A stretch of DNA of 64,000 nucleotides from Oscillospiraceae bacterium (GTDB lineage Bacteria > Bacillota > Clostridia > Oscillospirales > Ruminococcaceae). Positions 35,381 through 43,165 of the stretch are shown piece after piece. Both the position numbers and the translations under genes were made by a program. The stretch covers positions 1,922,001 to 1,986,000 of the forward strand of contig CP107211.1 of NCBI GenBank assembly GCA_025757845.1, in the 5' to 3' direction. Under the pieces are notes generated by a model, which was not told the origin of the DNA, ran no database searches, and saw only the letters and a list, made by a program, of their open reading frames with translations. Each line of letters opens with the position of its first letter. Within the stretch, counting starts at the first letter, position 1.

Positions 35381-35409
35381 AGTATAGTATTTCGCACCGG
35401 TTTTGTCAA
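35381..35409 (-). promoter_or_regulatory. Promoter of rnj-gdpP-glf
   Basis: Minus strand: TTGACA (35409-35404), 17-bp spacer, TATACT (35386-35381). Confidence 0.8.
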
Positions 35410-35451
35410 TTCCAAGGTTTGGCAAAGGGTGCCGTCTTTATGCATTGCCCC

Positions 35452-35480
35452 TTGACATCCCGGCCAAAATAGCGCTAAAT
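35452..35480 (+). promoter_or_regulatory. Probable rnhA promoter
   Basis: TTGACA (35452-35457), 17-bp spacer, weak -10 CTAAAT (35475-35480). Divergent from the RNase J promoter, 43 bp apart. Confidence 0.45.
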
Positions 35481-35510
35481 AGAGATACTACTTTATAAAG
35501 GAGAACCCGC

Positions 35511-35975
35511 ATGAAGCAGGTCGAAGTATACACCGACGGTGCCTGCAGCGGCAACCCCGGCCCGGGCGGCTGGGGCGCTGTGCTGCGCTACCGTTTCAAC
35601 GGCAAAGTTTACGAAAAGGAATTGAGCGGCGGCGACGCCAGCACCACCAACAACCGCATGGAGCTCACTGCTTTCATCGAGGCCCTGCGCCAGCTCAAGG
35701 AGCCCTGCGAGGTGCGCTACTGCTCCGACAGCCAATATGTCATCAACGGGCTGCAGAAGGGCTGGGCCAAAGGCTGGAAGCGCCGCGGCTGGAAGAAATC
35801 GGACGGCTCTCCTGCCCTGAACCCGGACCTCTGGGCGCAGGCGCTGGAGCAGGAAGCAAGACACACCATCACATACGTCTGGGTCAAGGGCCACGCAGGC
35901 CATCCGGAAAACGAACGCTGCGACCAGCTGGCCGTAGCCCAAAGCAAAGCACACGGCGGGAGGCAGGGAACATGA
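35511..35975 (+). CDS. rnhA: Ribonuclease HI
   Basis: A 154-residue enzyme degrading RNA in RNA-DNA hybrids. The catalytic carboxylates are visible in [20 protein letters not shown] (first Asp), [15 protein letters not shown] (Glu), [13 protein letters not shown] (second Asp), and in the [18 protein letters not shown] tail (His and last Asp). SD AAAGGAG precedes the ATG. The last 4 nt overlap the next gene (ATGA). Confidence 0.96.
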   Translation: MKQVEVYTDGACSGNPGPGGWGAVLRYRFNGKVYEKELSGGDASTTNNRMELTAFIEALRQLKEPCEVRYCSDSQYVINGLQKGWAKGWKRRGWKKSDGSPALNPDLWAQALEQEARHTITYVWVKGHAGHPENERCDQLAVAQSKAHGGRQGT

Positions 35976-36493
35976 ACGACACATTTTTGCCCGGCAGCGG
36001 GTTTGACACCTACGAGAGCCAGGACAAGGTCCTGATGCAGATGGACGGCAGCACCGAGGCGGCCGTGGCGGTGCGCATCCTGCAGCAGCAGGGGTTTGCC
36101 GTGGTGGGTGCCGTGGTGCGCCTTGCCCCGGAGCAGGCCGAAGCCGCACAGAGAGCCAAAAAAGCCGCCGAGGCGCTGGGGATCGAGTGCATCCTGCTGA
36201 ACGCCGAAGCGCTGGCCCAGCAGCCGGAAGCCGCCGGGGCCTGGCCGCAGTTCGCCGCCCTGCTCACCGCCGCCGACAAGCTGGGCATCCAGTACATCGG
36301 CAGCAGCAGCCGCGCCCGGCTGGAGGTGGGCACCGACGGCGTGCACACCGTGCTGCCCCCGGTGGACGCTGCCCGCGATGACAGCACCGCACTGGCTGCC
36401 CTGCCGCAGGAGACGCTGGCCCGTCTGCTGCTGCCTCTGGGCGAATTCGACGCCGGAGATCTGGCTGAGCTGGCGCAGGAGCTCCAGTTGTAA
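35972..36493 (+). CDS. Degenerate, internally shortened MnmA-like protein
   Basis: A 173-residue protein with no complete catalytic set. Residues 18-50 ([20 protein letters not shown], then [14 protein letters not shown]) align in pattern with the MnmA start MSGGVDSSVxAxLLxxQGYxVxG, but the SGGVDS PP-loop is replaced by MDGSTEA. The C-terminus ([20 protein letters not shown], then [16 protein letters not shown]) resembles the MnmA segment KDQSYFLxxLxQEQLxxxLFPLG. The tRNA-binding core and both catalytic cysteines (one Cys only, in IECIL) are absent. So it is probably a non-catalytic paralogue. It is translationally coupled to rnhA. Confidence 0.65.
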   Translation: MNDTFLPGSGFDTYESQDKVLMQMDGSTEAAVAVRILQQQGFAVVGAVVRLAPEQAEAAQRAKKAAEALGIECILLNAEALAQQPEAAGAWPQFAALLTAADKLGIQYIGSSSRARLEVGTDGVHTVLPPVDAARDDSTALAALPQETLARLLLPLGEFDAGDLAELAQELQL

Positions 36494-36530
36494 GACAACT
36501 TTTTTCATAGTTCCCCGTTCCGGGACGCAA

Positions 36531-36558
36531 AAAAGGCACCGCTTCTGCGGTGCCTTTT
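36531..36558. terminator. Bidirectional terminator between the MnmA-like gene and mgsA
   Basis: 12-bp perfect stem AAAAGGCACCGC / GCGGTGCCTTTT with loop TTCT. Plus side TTTTGTTG, minus side TTTTTTGCG. Confidence 0.9.
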
Positions 36559-36581
36559 GTTGTGGATAAAGGTTTCGTGCC

Positions 36582-36989
36582 TCAGTCGTTCTGGGGGTGC
36601 ACGATGTCGCGCCAGTCCAGATCGCCGCGCTCCAGGCCGTGGATCAGCACCTCGGCAGTGGCGATGTTGGTGGCCATGGGGATGTTGTGCACATCGCACA
36701 GGCGCAGCAGAGTCATCTCGTTGGGCTCGCTGGGCTTTGCATTGATGGGGTCGCGGAAAAACAACAGCAGGTCGATCTCATTGCAGGCAATGCGGGACGC
36801 GATCTGCTGGTCGCCGCCCTGCACACCGGCCAGAAAACGCTGCACCTGCAGGCCCGTCGCTTCGGCGATGAGCTTGCCGGTTGTGCCGGTCGCCACCAAC
36901 TTATGCTGGCTCAGGATGCGGCAGTACGCCGTACAAAACTGAACCATCAACTCCTTTTTGGAGTCATGCGCAATCAGTGCAATCGTCAT
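36582..36989 (-). CDS. mgsA: Methylglyoxal synthase
   Basis: A 135-residue enzyme that turns dihydroxyacetone phosphate into methylglyoxal and phosphate, a bypass that relieves sugar-phosphate stress. Motifs: [42 protein letters not shown] and [20 protein letters not shown], all typical of MgsA. Own promoter at 37069-37041. Length normal. Confidence 0.95.
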   Translation of the reverse strand: MTIALIAHDSKKELMVQFCTAYCRILSQHKLVATGTTGKLIAEATGLQVQRFLAGVQGGDQQIASRIACNEIDLLLFFRDPINAKPSEPNEMTLLRLCDVHNIPMATNIATAEVLIHGLERGDLDWRDIVHPQND

Positions 36990-37040
36990 CTGTTATCTCT
37001 CCTCTGTCGTGTCATTTGCGGAAATTTCCCTTTGTACAAA

Positions 37041-37069
37041 ATGATATCACAAAATCCAATCATTTACAA
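37041..37069 (-). promoter_or_regulatory. mgsA promoter
   Basis: Minus strand: TTGTAA (37069-37064), 17-bp spacer, TATCAT (37046-37041). Confidence 0.55.
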
Positions 37070-37133
37070 CCGGTTTTTATACAGAATATTCAATTTTGTC
37101 TTAAATTTTCAGAGTGTGCACCGCAAAACGACG

Positions 37134-39311
37134 TTAGTCTGCACTTCCCTGCTCCGGCTGTGTCTCATCCTGTGCGGCACCGGCAGTGTCCGTGGTATCG
37201 GCCGCGCCGGTCGTGTCATCCGAAGGATCCGCGCTCAGAGCAGGGTTCACATAGGGATCCACCTCCAGCGTGCCATCCTTCATGGCAAAGTAGGCATTGG
37301 CGATGTCCACCACCAGATCACCGGTGCGGGCACCGTAGCCGCCGTACTCCACCGTGATGCCGATGGCGATCTCCGGGTCGTCGGCCGGCAGGTAGGCGAT
37401 CATCATCGCATTCAGGTAGTGCTTGCCGGGGGCGTAGGTCTCACTGCGCTGGGGGGTGCCGGTCTTGCAGGCAATGGCGATCGGGTAGCTGGAGATCTTG
37501 CCGGTGATGGTACTGGGCACCAGTTTCATGCCCTGCCGCACCAGTGCAAAGGTGGTGCCGTTGTCCTCCACCACATCCATCACTTCGGGCTGGGTCTCAC
37601 GGATCACCTCGCCGGTATTCGTGTCGAGGATGGCCTTGACGAAGTGGGTACGGTAGCGCACACCGTTGTTGGCCAGCGTAGCCGCATAAGTGGCCAGCTG
37701 AATGGGGGTGACCACCGTATTGCCCTGACCGATGGCCGCCTGGATGTCCAGCGAGGTGTTGTAGTTGTTGTCGTTCTTGGTGGTCAGACGGCCCAGGCTC
37801 TCGCTCACCTCCACGCCGGTGCGCTGAGCCAGACCCAGCTTGTAGGCATAGGCGTCGTAGACGTCACTGGTCAGGCGGCGGCCCACATCGTAGAAGAAGA
37901 TGTTGCAGCTCCACTTGATGGCATCCACCACGCTGATGTTGCCTCTGTGGCCGTGCTGGGTGCAGCGGGGACGGTAGTCCTTGTAATAGGTATACACGCC
38001 CGTGCAGTTCACGGTGGAATACTGGTTGATCAGGCCGCTGTCCAGTGCGGCCACGGCCACGGCCGGCTTAAAGGTGGAGCCGGGCGTGTACAGACCCTGC
38101 AGGCTGCGGTTGAACAGCGGCAGGCTGGGGTCGGCACTGTATTCGTCGTACTGAGTGGCATACAGGTTCTGGTCAAAGCTGGGGTAGTTGGAGGCCGCCA
38201 GCACGCCGCCATTCTTCACATCAATGACCACCGCCGCACCGGCTGCCGCTTTCATGTTGCCAGTGTTGTAGGTGCGGTTGATCATGTCAATGTTGTTGGC
38301 CAATGCCTTGTTCACCGCCCGCTGGAAGTCGCTGTTGATGGTCAGCTGCACCGTGTGGCCCGGTTCCGGCACAGTGGTGAGCTGCGTGTTCACGATCACA
38401 CCGTCGGAATTGCGGGTGATGGTCTCCACACCGTCCTTGCCGCGCAGTTCATCCTCATAGGCAGACTCCAGGCCCGAGATGCCCAGCACATCGTTCATGT
38501 TGTAGCCCTTGTCCCGCAGGGGGTAGGTCACCTGGCCGTTCTCGTCGGTCACCTTCCACTTTTCGGCGGTGATCTTGCCCACACGGCCCAGCACCGCCGG
38601 GACGATATCGCCCTGCTCGTAGCTGCGGGTGCTGGTCTGCACGATTTCCACGCCGGGCAGCGACAAGCTGTTCTCCTTGATGGTGGCCACGGTCACGTCG
38701 CTGACGTTTTCTGCCATCACAAAGTTGTTCACGTTGGAAAATGCCTGCAGTTCCATCTCATAGTGGATGCCGGCCAGGGTGCGCTGCCAGCGCAGCGGCA
38801 GATCCTGCAGGTTGTTTTTCTCCACCAGCATTTCCATCACGTCGTTGGCGGTGGCATACTGCTGCAGGCCCAGGTTCTCCTTCATCGTGGTCAGCTGCCG
38901 CTGGTCGCTGCTGCTGTCATCCCGGGCTGTAAAGGTATAGTTGCCCGCCGCGTCCGGCTGGCTGATGAGCAGGGTATCGGTCCAGCTTTCGCCGTTTTTC
39001 TCAAACAGCTCCACCACCCGCTGCAGCAGGCTGTCCAGATCCTCGTCACCCATCTGCAGCTTGTTGAGCACCACGTTGTAGCTGGTGGTCGTGGTGGCAA
39101 TGCGCTTGCCGGTGCTGTCCACGATGTCGCCGCGGGCAGCGGTGACCGTAAAGTTATAGTCCGTCGTGTTGGTGGCCTGGGACTTGTACTCGTCGTCATT
39201 GACCAGCTGCAGAAAGATCAGCCGCAGGGCGTACAGGCCCATGACCAGTGCCGCCACAGCGATCAGCAGCACCATGCGCCGCATGACGGTCTTGCGTTCG
39301 TTTTGGTTCAT
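37134..39311 (-). CDS. mrdA: Penicillin-binding protein 2 (elongasome transpeptidase)
   Basis: A 725-residue class B PBP. A short cytosolic tail and one membrane helix (about 10-32, RMVLLIAVAALVMGLYALRL) lead to the PBP dimerisation region and the transpeptidase domain. Active-site motifs: SxxK in GLYTPGSTFKPAVAVAAL, SxN in KWSCNIFF, and KTGT in IACKTGTPQRSETYAP. The C-terminal 45 residues are Asp/Thr/Ala-rich and probably disordered. It forms one transcript with mreC and mreD and works with MreB/RodA in side-wall synthesis; rodA itself is not in the window. Confidence 0.95.
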   Translation of the reverse strand: MNQNERKTVMRRMVLLIAVAALVMGLYALRLIFLQLVNDDEYKSQATNTTDYNFTVTAARGDIVDSTGKRIATTTTSYNVVLNKLQMGDEDLDSLLQRVVELFEKNGESWTDTLLISQPDAAGNYTFTARDDSSSDQRQLTTMKENLGLQQYATANDVMEMLVEKNNLQDLPLRWQRTLAGIHYEMELQAFSNVNNFVMAENVSDVTVATIKENSLSLPGVEIVQTSTRSYEQGDIVPAVLGRVGKITAEKWKVTDENGQVTYPLRDKGYNMNDVLGISGLESAYEDELRGKDGVETITRNSDGVIVNTQLTTVPEPGHTVQLTINSDFQRAVNKALANNIDMINRTYNTGNMKAAAGAAVVIDVKNGGVLAASNYPSFDQNLYATQYDEYSADPSLPLFNRSLQGLYTPGSTFKPAVAVAALDSGLINQYSTVNCTGVYTYYKDYRPRCTQHGHRGNISVVDAIKWSCNIFFYDVGRRLTSDVYDAYAYKLGLAQRTGVEVSESLGRLTTKNDNNYNTSLDIQAAIGQGNTVVTPIQLATYAATLANNGVRYRTHFVKAILDTNTGEVIRETQPEVMDVVEDNGTTFALVRQGMKLVPSTITGKISSYPIAIACKTGTPQRSETYAPGKHYLNAMMIAYLPADDPEIAIGITVEYGGYGARTGDLVVDIANAYFAMKDGTLEVDPYVNPALSADPSDDTTGAADTTDTAGAAQDETQPEQGSAD

Positions 39312-39329
39312 CCGTAGTTCCTCCGGCGG

Positions 39330-39863
39330 TCAGACCACGCCGTTGTCGATCTTGAACTTGTTGTAAATGTGCCGCACGATGGCAAACTCCACCAGCGACG
39401 CCGGAATGGTAAGGGCCGCCGAGGGCAGCACGAACCACAGGTAGCGCTGTGCCGAGCCGCTGTAGCCGGGCATCCGGTAAAAGAACAGCCAGTCGCAGGA
39501 GAGCACCAGCAAAGCCGCTGCGGCCGAGATGACCGCAAAGTTGCCCGGAGCGCTCTGCAGGTACAGCTGCACCAGCACGCCCACGGCAAAGCAGAGCAGC
39601 ATCATTTCCAGTGCCAGCATGCCCACGGTGCGCCCGGCGGTGTAATCCCACAGCAGGCCGCACACCATGCCGAACAGTGCTCCGGCAAATTCGCCCTCAC
39701 ACACCGACACGGCCAGACAGAGCGGCAGCAGCAGCAGCGGCTTTGCCTGACCCAGCTGGAACAGCCCCGGCGTGGTCTGCAGCGCCGCACACACAAACAG
39801 GCCCAGCACATAGCAGCACCACTTCAGGATCTGGCTGCGGCTGCGCTTGCGGCGAGATTCCAT
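39330..39863 (-). CDS. mreD: Rod shape-determining protein MreD
   Basis: A 177-residue integral membrane protein with about five hydrophobic helices, starting with a basic tail (MESRRKRSRSQILKWCCYVL). The CEGEFAGALFGMVCGLLWDY segment matches the conserved MreD acidic-Gly helix. It is poorly conserved in sequence, so position between mreC and mrdA carries much of the call. Confidence 0.9.
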   Translation of the reverse strand: MESRRKRSRSQILKWCCYVLGLFVCAALQTTPGLFQLGQAKPLLLLPLCLAVSVCEGEFAGALFGMVCGLLWDYTAGRTVGMLALEMMLLCFAVGVLVQLYLQSAPGNFAVISAAAALLVLSCDWLFFYRMPGYSGSAQRYLWFVLPSAALTIPASLVEFAIVRHIYNKFKIDNGVV

Positions 39864-39875
39864 ACATCTGCCTCC

Positions 39876-40706
39876 TTAATATTCGGTAATGATGAACACA
39901 TGCTTGACCGTGCGCGGGTCGGCACCCGGCAGGATGACCGCACTGGAGGACTTGCCGCTCTGCTCCGGCACCACTTCCTGCACAGTGCCCACCAGCAGGT
40001 TTGCCGGGAACACCCCGCCCAGACCGGTGGTGATCACCTGATCGCCCCTGCGGGCCTCGGTGGCGCGGTCCAGATTGGTCAGCACGCACTGACCGTCGGC
40101 GGCATAGTCGGCGCTGCCGGTGATGATGCCGTTTTCCCGCGTGCGGGAGATCACGCCCGCTGCGTTGAAGCTGGGGTGCAGGATGGTCATCACCTTGCAG
40201 CTGGTGGCGTCCACTTCCACCACCACGCCCAGCAGATAGCCCCGGTCACTGATGATGGCATCGTTCACCGCCACGCCGTCCGTGCTGCCCTGATCCAGCG
40301 TAAAACCGCCAAATTCATCCAGCGGGTCACGGCCGATGACAAAGGCCGACACATAGGTCGCCTCCGAATTTGTGTCCTGGATGCGTGCCAGTGCCTTGTA
40401 GGCGTCGTTCTCGGCCTTGATGCGGTCGTAGTCCACCATCTGCTGGCGCAGCTCTGCATTTTCGGCTTCCAGCTGCTCGTTCCGGTCCATCACATCGTCG
40501 ATGCTGGTGTATTTTTCCCACACCGAGGCCGCACCGCCGCTGAGGGCCGACGTGACCTTCTGGAGGGGGGTGAGCACCACGCTCAACAGCTCCTGCGGGG
40601 CTGCCGTCAGGCGGCCGTTGGCACCGGCATAGGCCATGATGCCCACCAGGAACACCGCCACGATGACCAGGATCTTGAATTTCCAGGTGTCAAAAAAATC
40701 TTTCAA
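39876..40706 (-). CDS. mreC: Rod shape-determining protein MreC
   Basis: A 276-residue protein with one N-terminal membrane helix (about 10-28, ILVIVAVFLVGIMAYAG), a coiled coil near 70-105 (DRNEQLEAENAELRQQMVDY), and the paired beta-barrel MreC domain containing VIGRDPLDEFGGFTLDQGST and RGDQVITTGLGGVFPANLLV. The start is TTG with SD GGGAGGA. It scaffolds MreB to PBP2. Confidence 0.94.
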   Translation of the reverse strand: MKDFFDTWKFKILVIVAVFLVGIMAYAGANGRLTAAPQELLSVVLTPLQKVTSALSGGAASVWEKYTSIDDVMDRNEQLEAENAELRQQMVDYDRIKAENDAYKALARIQDTNSEATYVSAFVIGRDPLDEFGGFTLDQGSTDGVAVNDAIISDRGYLLGVVVEVDATSCKVMTILHPSFNAAGVISRTRENGIITGSADYAADGQCVLTNLDRATEARRGDQVITTGLGGVFPANLLVGTVQEVVPEQSGKSSSAVILPGADPRTVKHVFIITEY

Positions 40707-40746
40707 GGGGTCTGTCCTCCCATTCGGAGCAAACCTGCGCGTTCAC

Positions 40747-40778
40747 AAAAAAAGCGCGGACAGCCGTGCCATCCGCGC
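40747..40778 (-). terminator. Terminator between mreB and mreC
   Basis: Minus strand: stem GCGCGGA / TCCGCGC with further internal pairing, then TTTTTTTG. Transcription of mreCD-mrdA beyond it must come from read-through or an unseen promoter. Confidence 0.8.
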
Positions 40779-40867
40779 AAGGGTCCTGTTTGCAGCGGAA
40801 AACAGCGCAGGTGCAACGTCAATAGCTTTTCCGCAAGAGATCCGGCAGCCCGCTTCCGGGCCGCTGA

Positions 40868-41890
40868 TTACATATGACCGCCGTCGGTGTCCAGCACGTC
40901 GTGCAGCACATCCACATGATCCAGCACTGCACCGGCACCCTTGGCCACACAGTCCAGCGGGTCCTCGGCAACATGCACGTCAATGCCGGTCTCGCTCTGG
41001 ATCAGCTGATCCAGACCGCGCAGCAGGGCACCGCCGCCGGTCAGGGTGATGCCGCGGTCGATGATATCGGCGCTCAGTTCCGGCGGGGTACGCTCCAGCG
41101 TCTCCTTGATGGCGCTGGTGATCTTCTCCAGGCACTCCAGCAGGGCGGCACGCACGTCCTCAGAGTGCACCACGATGTTCTTGGGCAGGCCGTCCACCAG
41201 GTTGCGGCCCTTGATCTCCATGGTCAGCTCCGGGTCCAGAACGTAGGCGGAACCGATCTCGATCTTGATCTGCTCGGCGGTGCGCTCACCGATGAGCAGA
41301 TTGTACTTGCGCTTGATAAAGGCGATGATGGCCTGATCGAACATGTCACCGGCCATGCGCACACTGCGGGAGGCCACGATGCCGCCCAGCGAGATCACGG
41401 CGATCTCGGCCGTGCCGCCGCCGATGTCCACGATCATGCTGCCGGTGGGCTCGCTGATGGGCAGGCCCGCACCGATGGCAGCGGCCATGGGCTCCTCGAT
41501 CACCGACACCTGACGGGCACCAGCCTTCAGGGTAGCTTCCCGCACGGCGCGGCGCTCCACCTCGGTCACGCCGGAGGGAATGCAGATGACCACGCGGGGG
41601 CGGGAGAACATGCTGTTGCCGCAGGCCTTCTTCAGGAAGTTCTCCAGCATATTGGTGGTGATGTCAAAATCGGCAATGACGCCGTCCTTCAGGGGGCGCA
41701 CTGCCACGATGCTGCCGGGGGTACGGCCGATGACGGCCTTTGCCTCGCCGCCCACACAGCGCACCTCGTCGGTCTTGGTGTCCACAGCCACCACCGACGG
41801 CTCCCGCATGATGATGCCCTTGCCCTTCATATAGACCAGAGTATTGGCGGTACCCAGGTCAATGCCAACGTCCTTCGACAGAAAACCCAT
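40868..41890 (-). CDS. mreB: Rod shape-determining protein MreB
   Basis: A 340-residue actin homologue. Nucleotide-binding motifs: KDVGIDLGTANTLVYMKGKG (phosphate 1), SMIVDIGGGTAEIAVISLGG (phosphate 2) and ITLTGGGALLRGLDQLI (adenosine). The hydrophobic N-terminal GFLS turn fits membrane binding. Own promoter at 42010-41982. It organises side-wall synthesis with MreC/D and PBP2. Confidence 0.97.
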   Translation of the reverse strand: MGFLSKDVGIDLGTANTLVYMKGKGIIMREPSVVAVDTKTDEVRCVGGEAKAVIGRTPGSIVAVRPLKDGVIADFDITTNMLENFLKKACGNSMFSRPRVVICIPSGVTEVERRAVREATLKAGARQVSVIEEPMAAAIGAGLPISEPTGSMIVDIGGGTAEIAVISLGGIVASRSVRMAGDMFDQAIIAFIKRKYNLLIGERTAEQIKIEIGSAYVLDPELTMEIKGRNLVDGLPKNIVVHSEDVRAALLECLEKITSAIKETLERTPPELSADIIDRGITLTGGGALLRGLDQLIQSETGIDVHVAEDPLDCVAKGAGAVLDHVDVLHDVLDTDGGHM

Positions 41891-41981
41891 TGTAAAGTCT
41901 CTCCTTCATCGTTTCCAGTAGATCTATCCCATAGCGTCTGACGGCCGTTTTGCGCCGTCCTTCGCAGAATAACACGGTTAT

Positions 41982-42010
41982 ATTATAGCCCCAAGCTGCT
42001 GTTTTCTCAA
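41982..42010 (-). promoter_or_regulatory. mreB promoter
   Basis: Minus strand: TTGAGA (42010-42005), 17-bp spacer, TATAAT (41987-41982). Confidence 0.75.
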
Positions 42011-42047
42011 GCGTTTCCGTTCGTTTTCTTACATTTTTCCATTTTTC

Positions 42048-42602
42048 TCACACAAAACGCTCTACCAGCTGTACAGTACGGCTGACCGGCAGGCCCATAA
42101 TGGTGTAATAATCGCCCTCGATGCGGTCCAGCCAGAGGGCTGCCCGGCCCTGGATGGCGTAGGCACCGGCCTTGTCGTAGGGCTCCTTTGTGGAAGCATA
42201 GAAGTCGATCTCCTCCTCGCTCAGCGGGAAGAAGGTCACCTTGCAGCTGTCCACAAAGCTCTCGGTGCGGCCGCCTCGGCTCACGCACACGCCGGTGTGC
42301 ACCTGATGGGCGGCACCGGACAGGGCCCGCAGCATCCGTTTTGCGTCCTCCACGCCGTGGGGCTTGCCGAACACTTCCCCGTTCACGTCCACCACCGTGT
42401 CGCAGCCGATGACCACGGCGTCCGGGTGGTCCTTTGCCACCGCCAGGCACTTGCCCCGGGCCAGCTGTTCCACCAGATGGGCCGGGGTGTCGGCGGTCAC
42501 GGTGCTCTCGTCAAAGTCGCTGACACAGACCGTGAAGTCGGTCGTATACAGGGAAAGCAGTTCCCGGCGGCGCGGGCTGCCGGAGGCTAAGATCAATTCC
42601 AT
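42048..42602 (-). CDS. maf: Maf-family nucleoside-triphosphate pyrophosphatase
   Basis: A 184-residue house-cleaning NTPase (dTTP/UTP type likely). Motifs: ELILASGSPRRRELLSLYTT at the N-terminus, VIGCDTVVDVNGEVFGKP and YAIQGRAALWLDRIEGDYYT. The start at 42602 follows AAAGGAA. Next to mreB in many Firmicutes, where it was first linked to septum formation; here it shares a transcript with dut, another nucleotide-cleaning enzyme. Confidence 0.93.
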   Translation of the reverse strand: MELILASGSPRRRELLSLYTTDFTVCVSDFDESTVTADTPAHLVEQLARGKCLAVAKDHPDAVVIGCDTVVDVNGEVFGKPHGVEDAKRMLRALSGAAHQVHTGVCVSRGGRTESFVDSCKVTFFPLSEEEIDFYASTKEPYDKAGAYAIQGRAALWLDRIEGDYYTIMGLPVSRTVQLVERFV

Positions 42603-42619
42603 ATCGCGTTCCTTTTCTC

Positions 42620-43066
42620 TCATTTGCCGGTGGAGCCAAAACCGCCCGCGCCGCGGGTGGTGTCGCCCAGCTCCTGCACCGGCACAAAGGCTGCCGTGTA
42701 CACCGGGGCAATGCACAGCTGTGCCACCCGCTCCCCGGGCTGGATGGTGTAGGCCTCCTTGCCCAGGTTGATCATGGGCACCTTCAGCTCGCCGCGGTAG
42801 TCACTGTCCACCACGCCCACACCGTTGGCCATGCACAGGCCGTGCTTGATGGACAGGCCGCTGCGGGCATACACCAGCGCCACACTGTGGGCACCGGGCA
42901 GCTCAATGGCAAGGCCGGTTGGCACCAGCACTCGCTCCATGGGCTGAACGGTCAGCGGCTCATCCAGCACGGCGCACAGGTCGGCGGCGGCAGAGCCGGG
43001 GGTCGCATAGGCGGGCACCTTTGCCCGCGCATCCAGAACTTTATAGTTTACGGTGATCGGTTCCAT
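42620..43066 (-). CDS. dut: dUTP diphosphatase (trimeric dUTPase)
   Basis: A 148-residue enzyme hydrolysing dUTP to dUMP. All five family motifs are present, among them ATPGSAAADLCAVLD (1), VYARSGLSIKHGL (2), GVVDSDYRGELKVP (3), PGERVAQLCIAP (4) and the C-terminal RGAGGFGSTG (5). The ATG follows GAGGT. Upstream lies a dispersed repeat. Confidence 0.95.
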   Translation of the reverse strand: MEPITVNYKVLDARAKVPAYATPGSAAADLCAVLDEPLTVQPMERVLVPTGLAIELPGAHSVALVYARSGLSIKHGLCMANGVGVVDSDYRGELKVPMINLGKEAYTIQPGERVAQLCIAPVYTAAFVPVQELGDTTRGAGGFGSTGK

Positions 43067-43100
43067 AGTATACCTCGTTTATTTTGTCATTCCTCGATCC

Positions 43101-43165
43101 AGCTCATCCCTCGGGAGAGCTCCGACATTGCACCGCCGCAGGCGGACAAGGCCAGTGAGAGGGTC
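43101..43165 (+). repeat. Dispersed G-A-rich hairpin repeat, copy D
   Basis: Flanks CATCCCTCGGGAGAGCT and GCCAGTGAGAGGGTC enclose an internal hairpin CCGCC-GCA-GGCGG. This is the same outer plan as copies at 48565, 55282 and 55370, with a different inner stem. It runs into the stop codon of the U32 gene. Confidence 0.55.

Noticed and set aside
43067..43163. Stand-alone promoter for dut from TATACT at 43073-43068
   Set aside because: The -10-like sequence touches the start codon and no -35 lies at a proper distance; leaderless transcription was judged less likely than read-through from zapA-U32.
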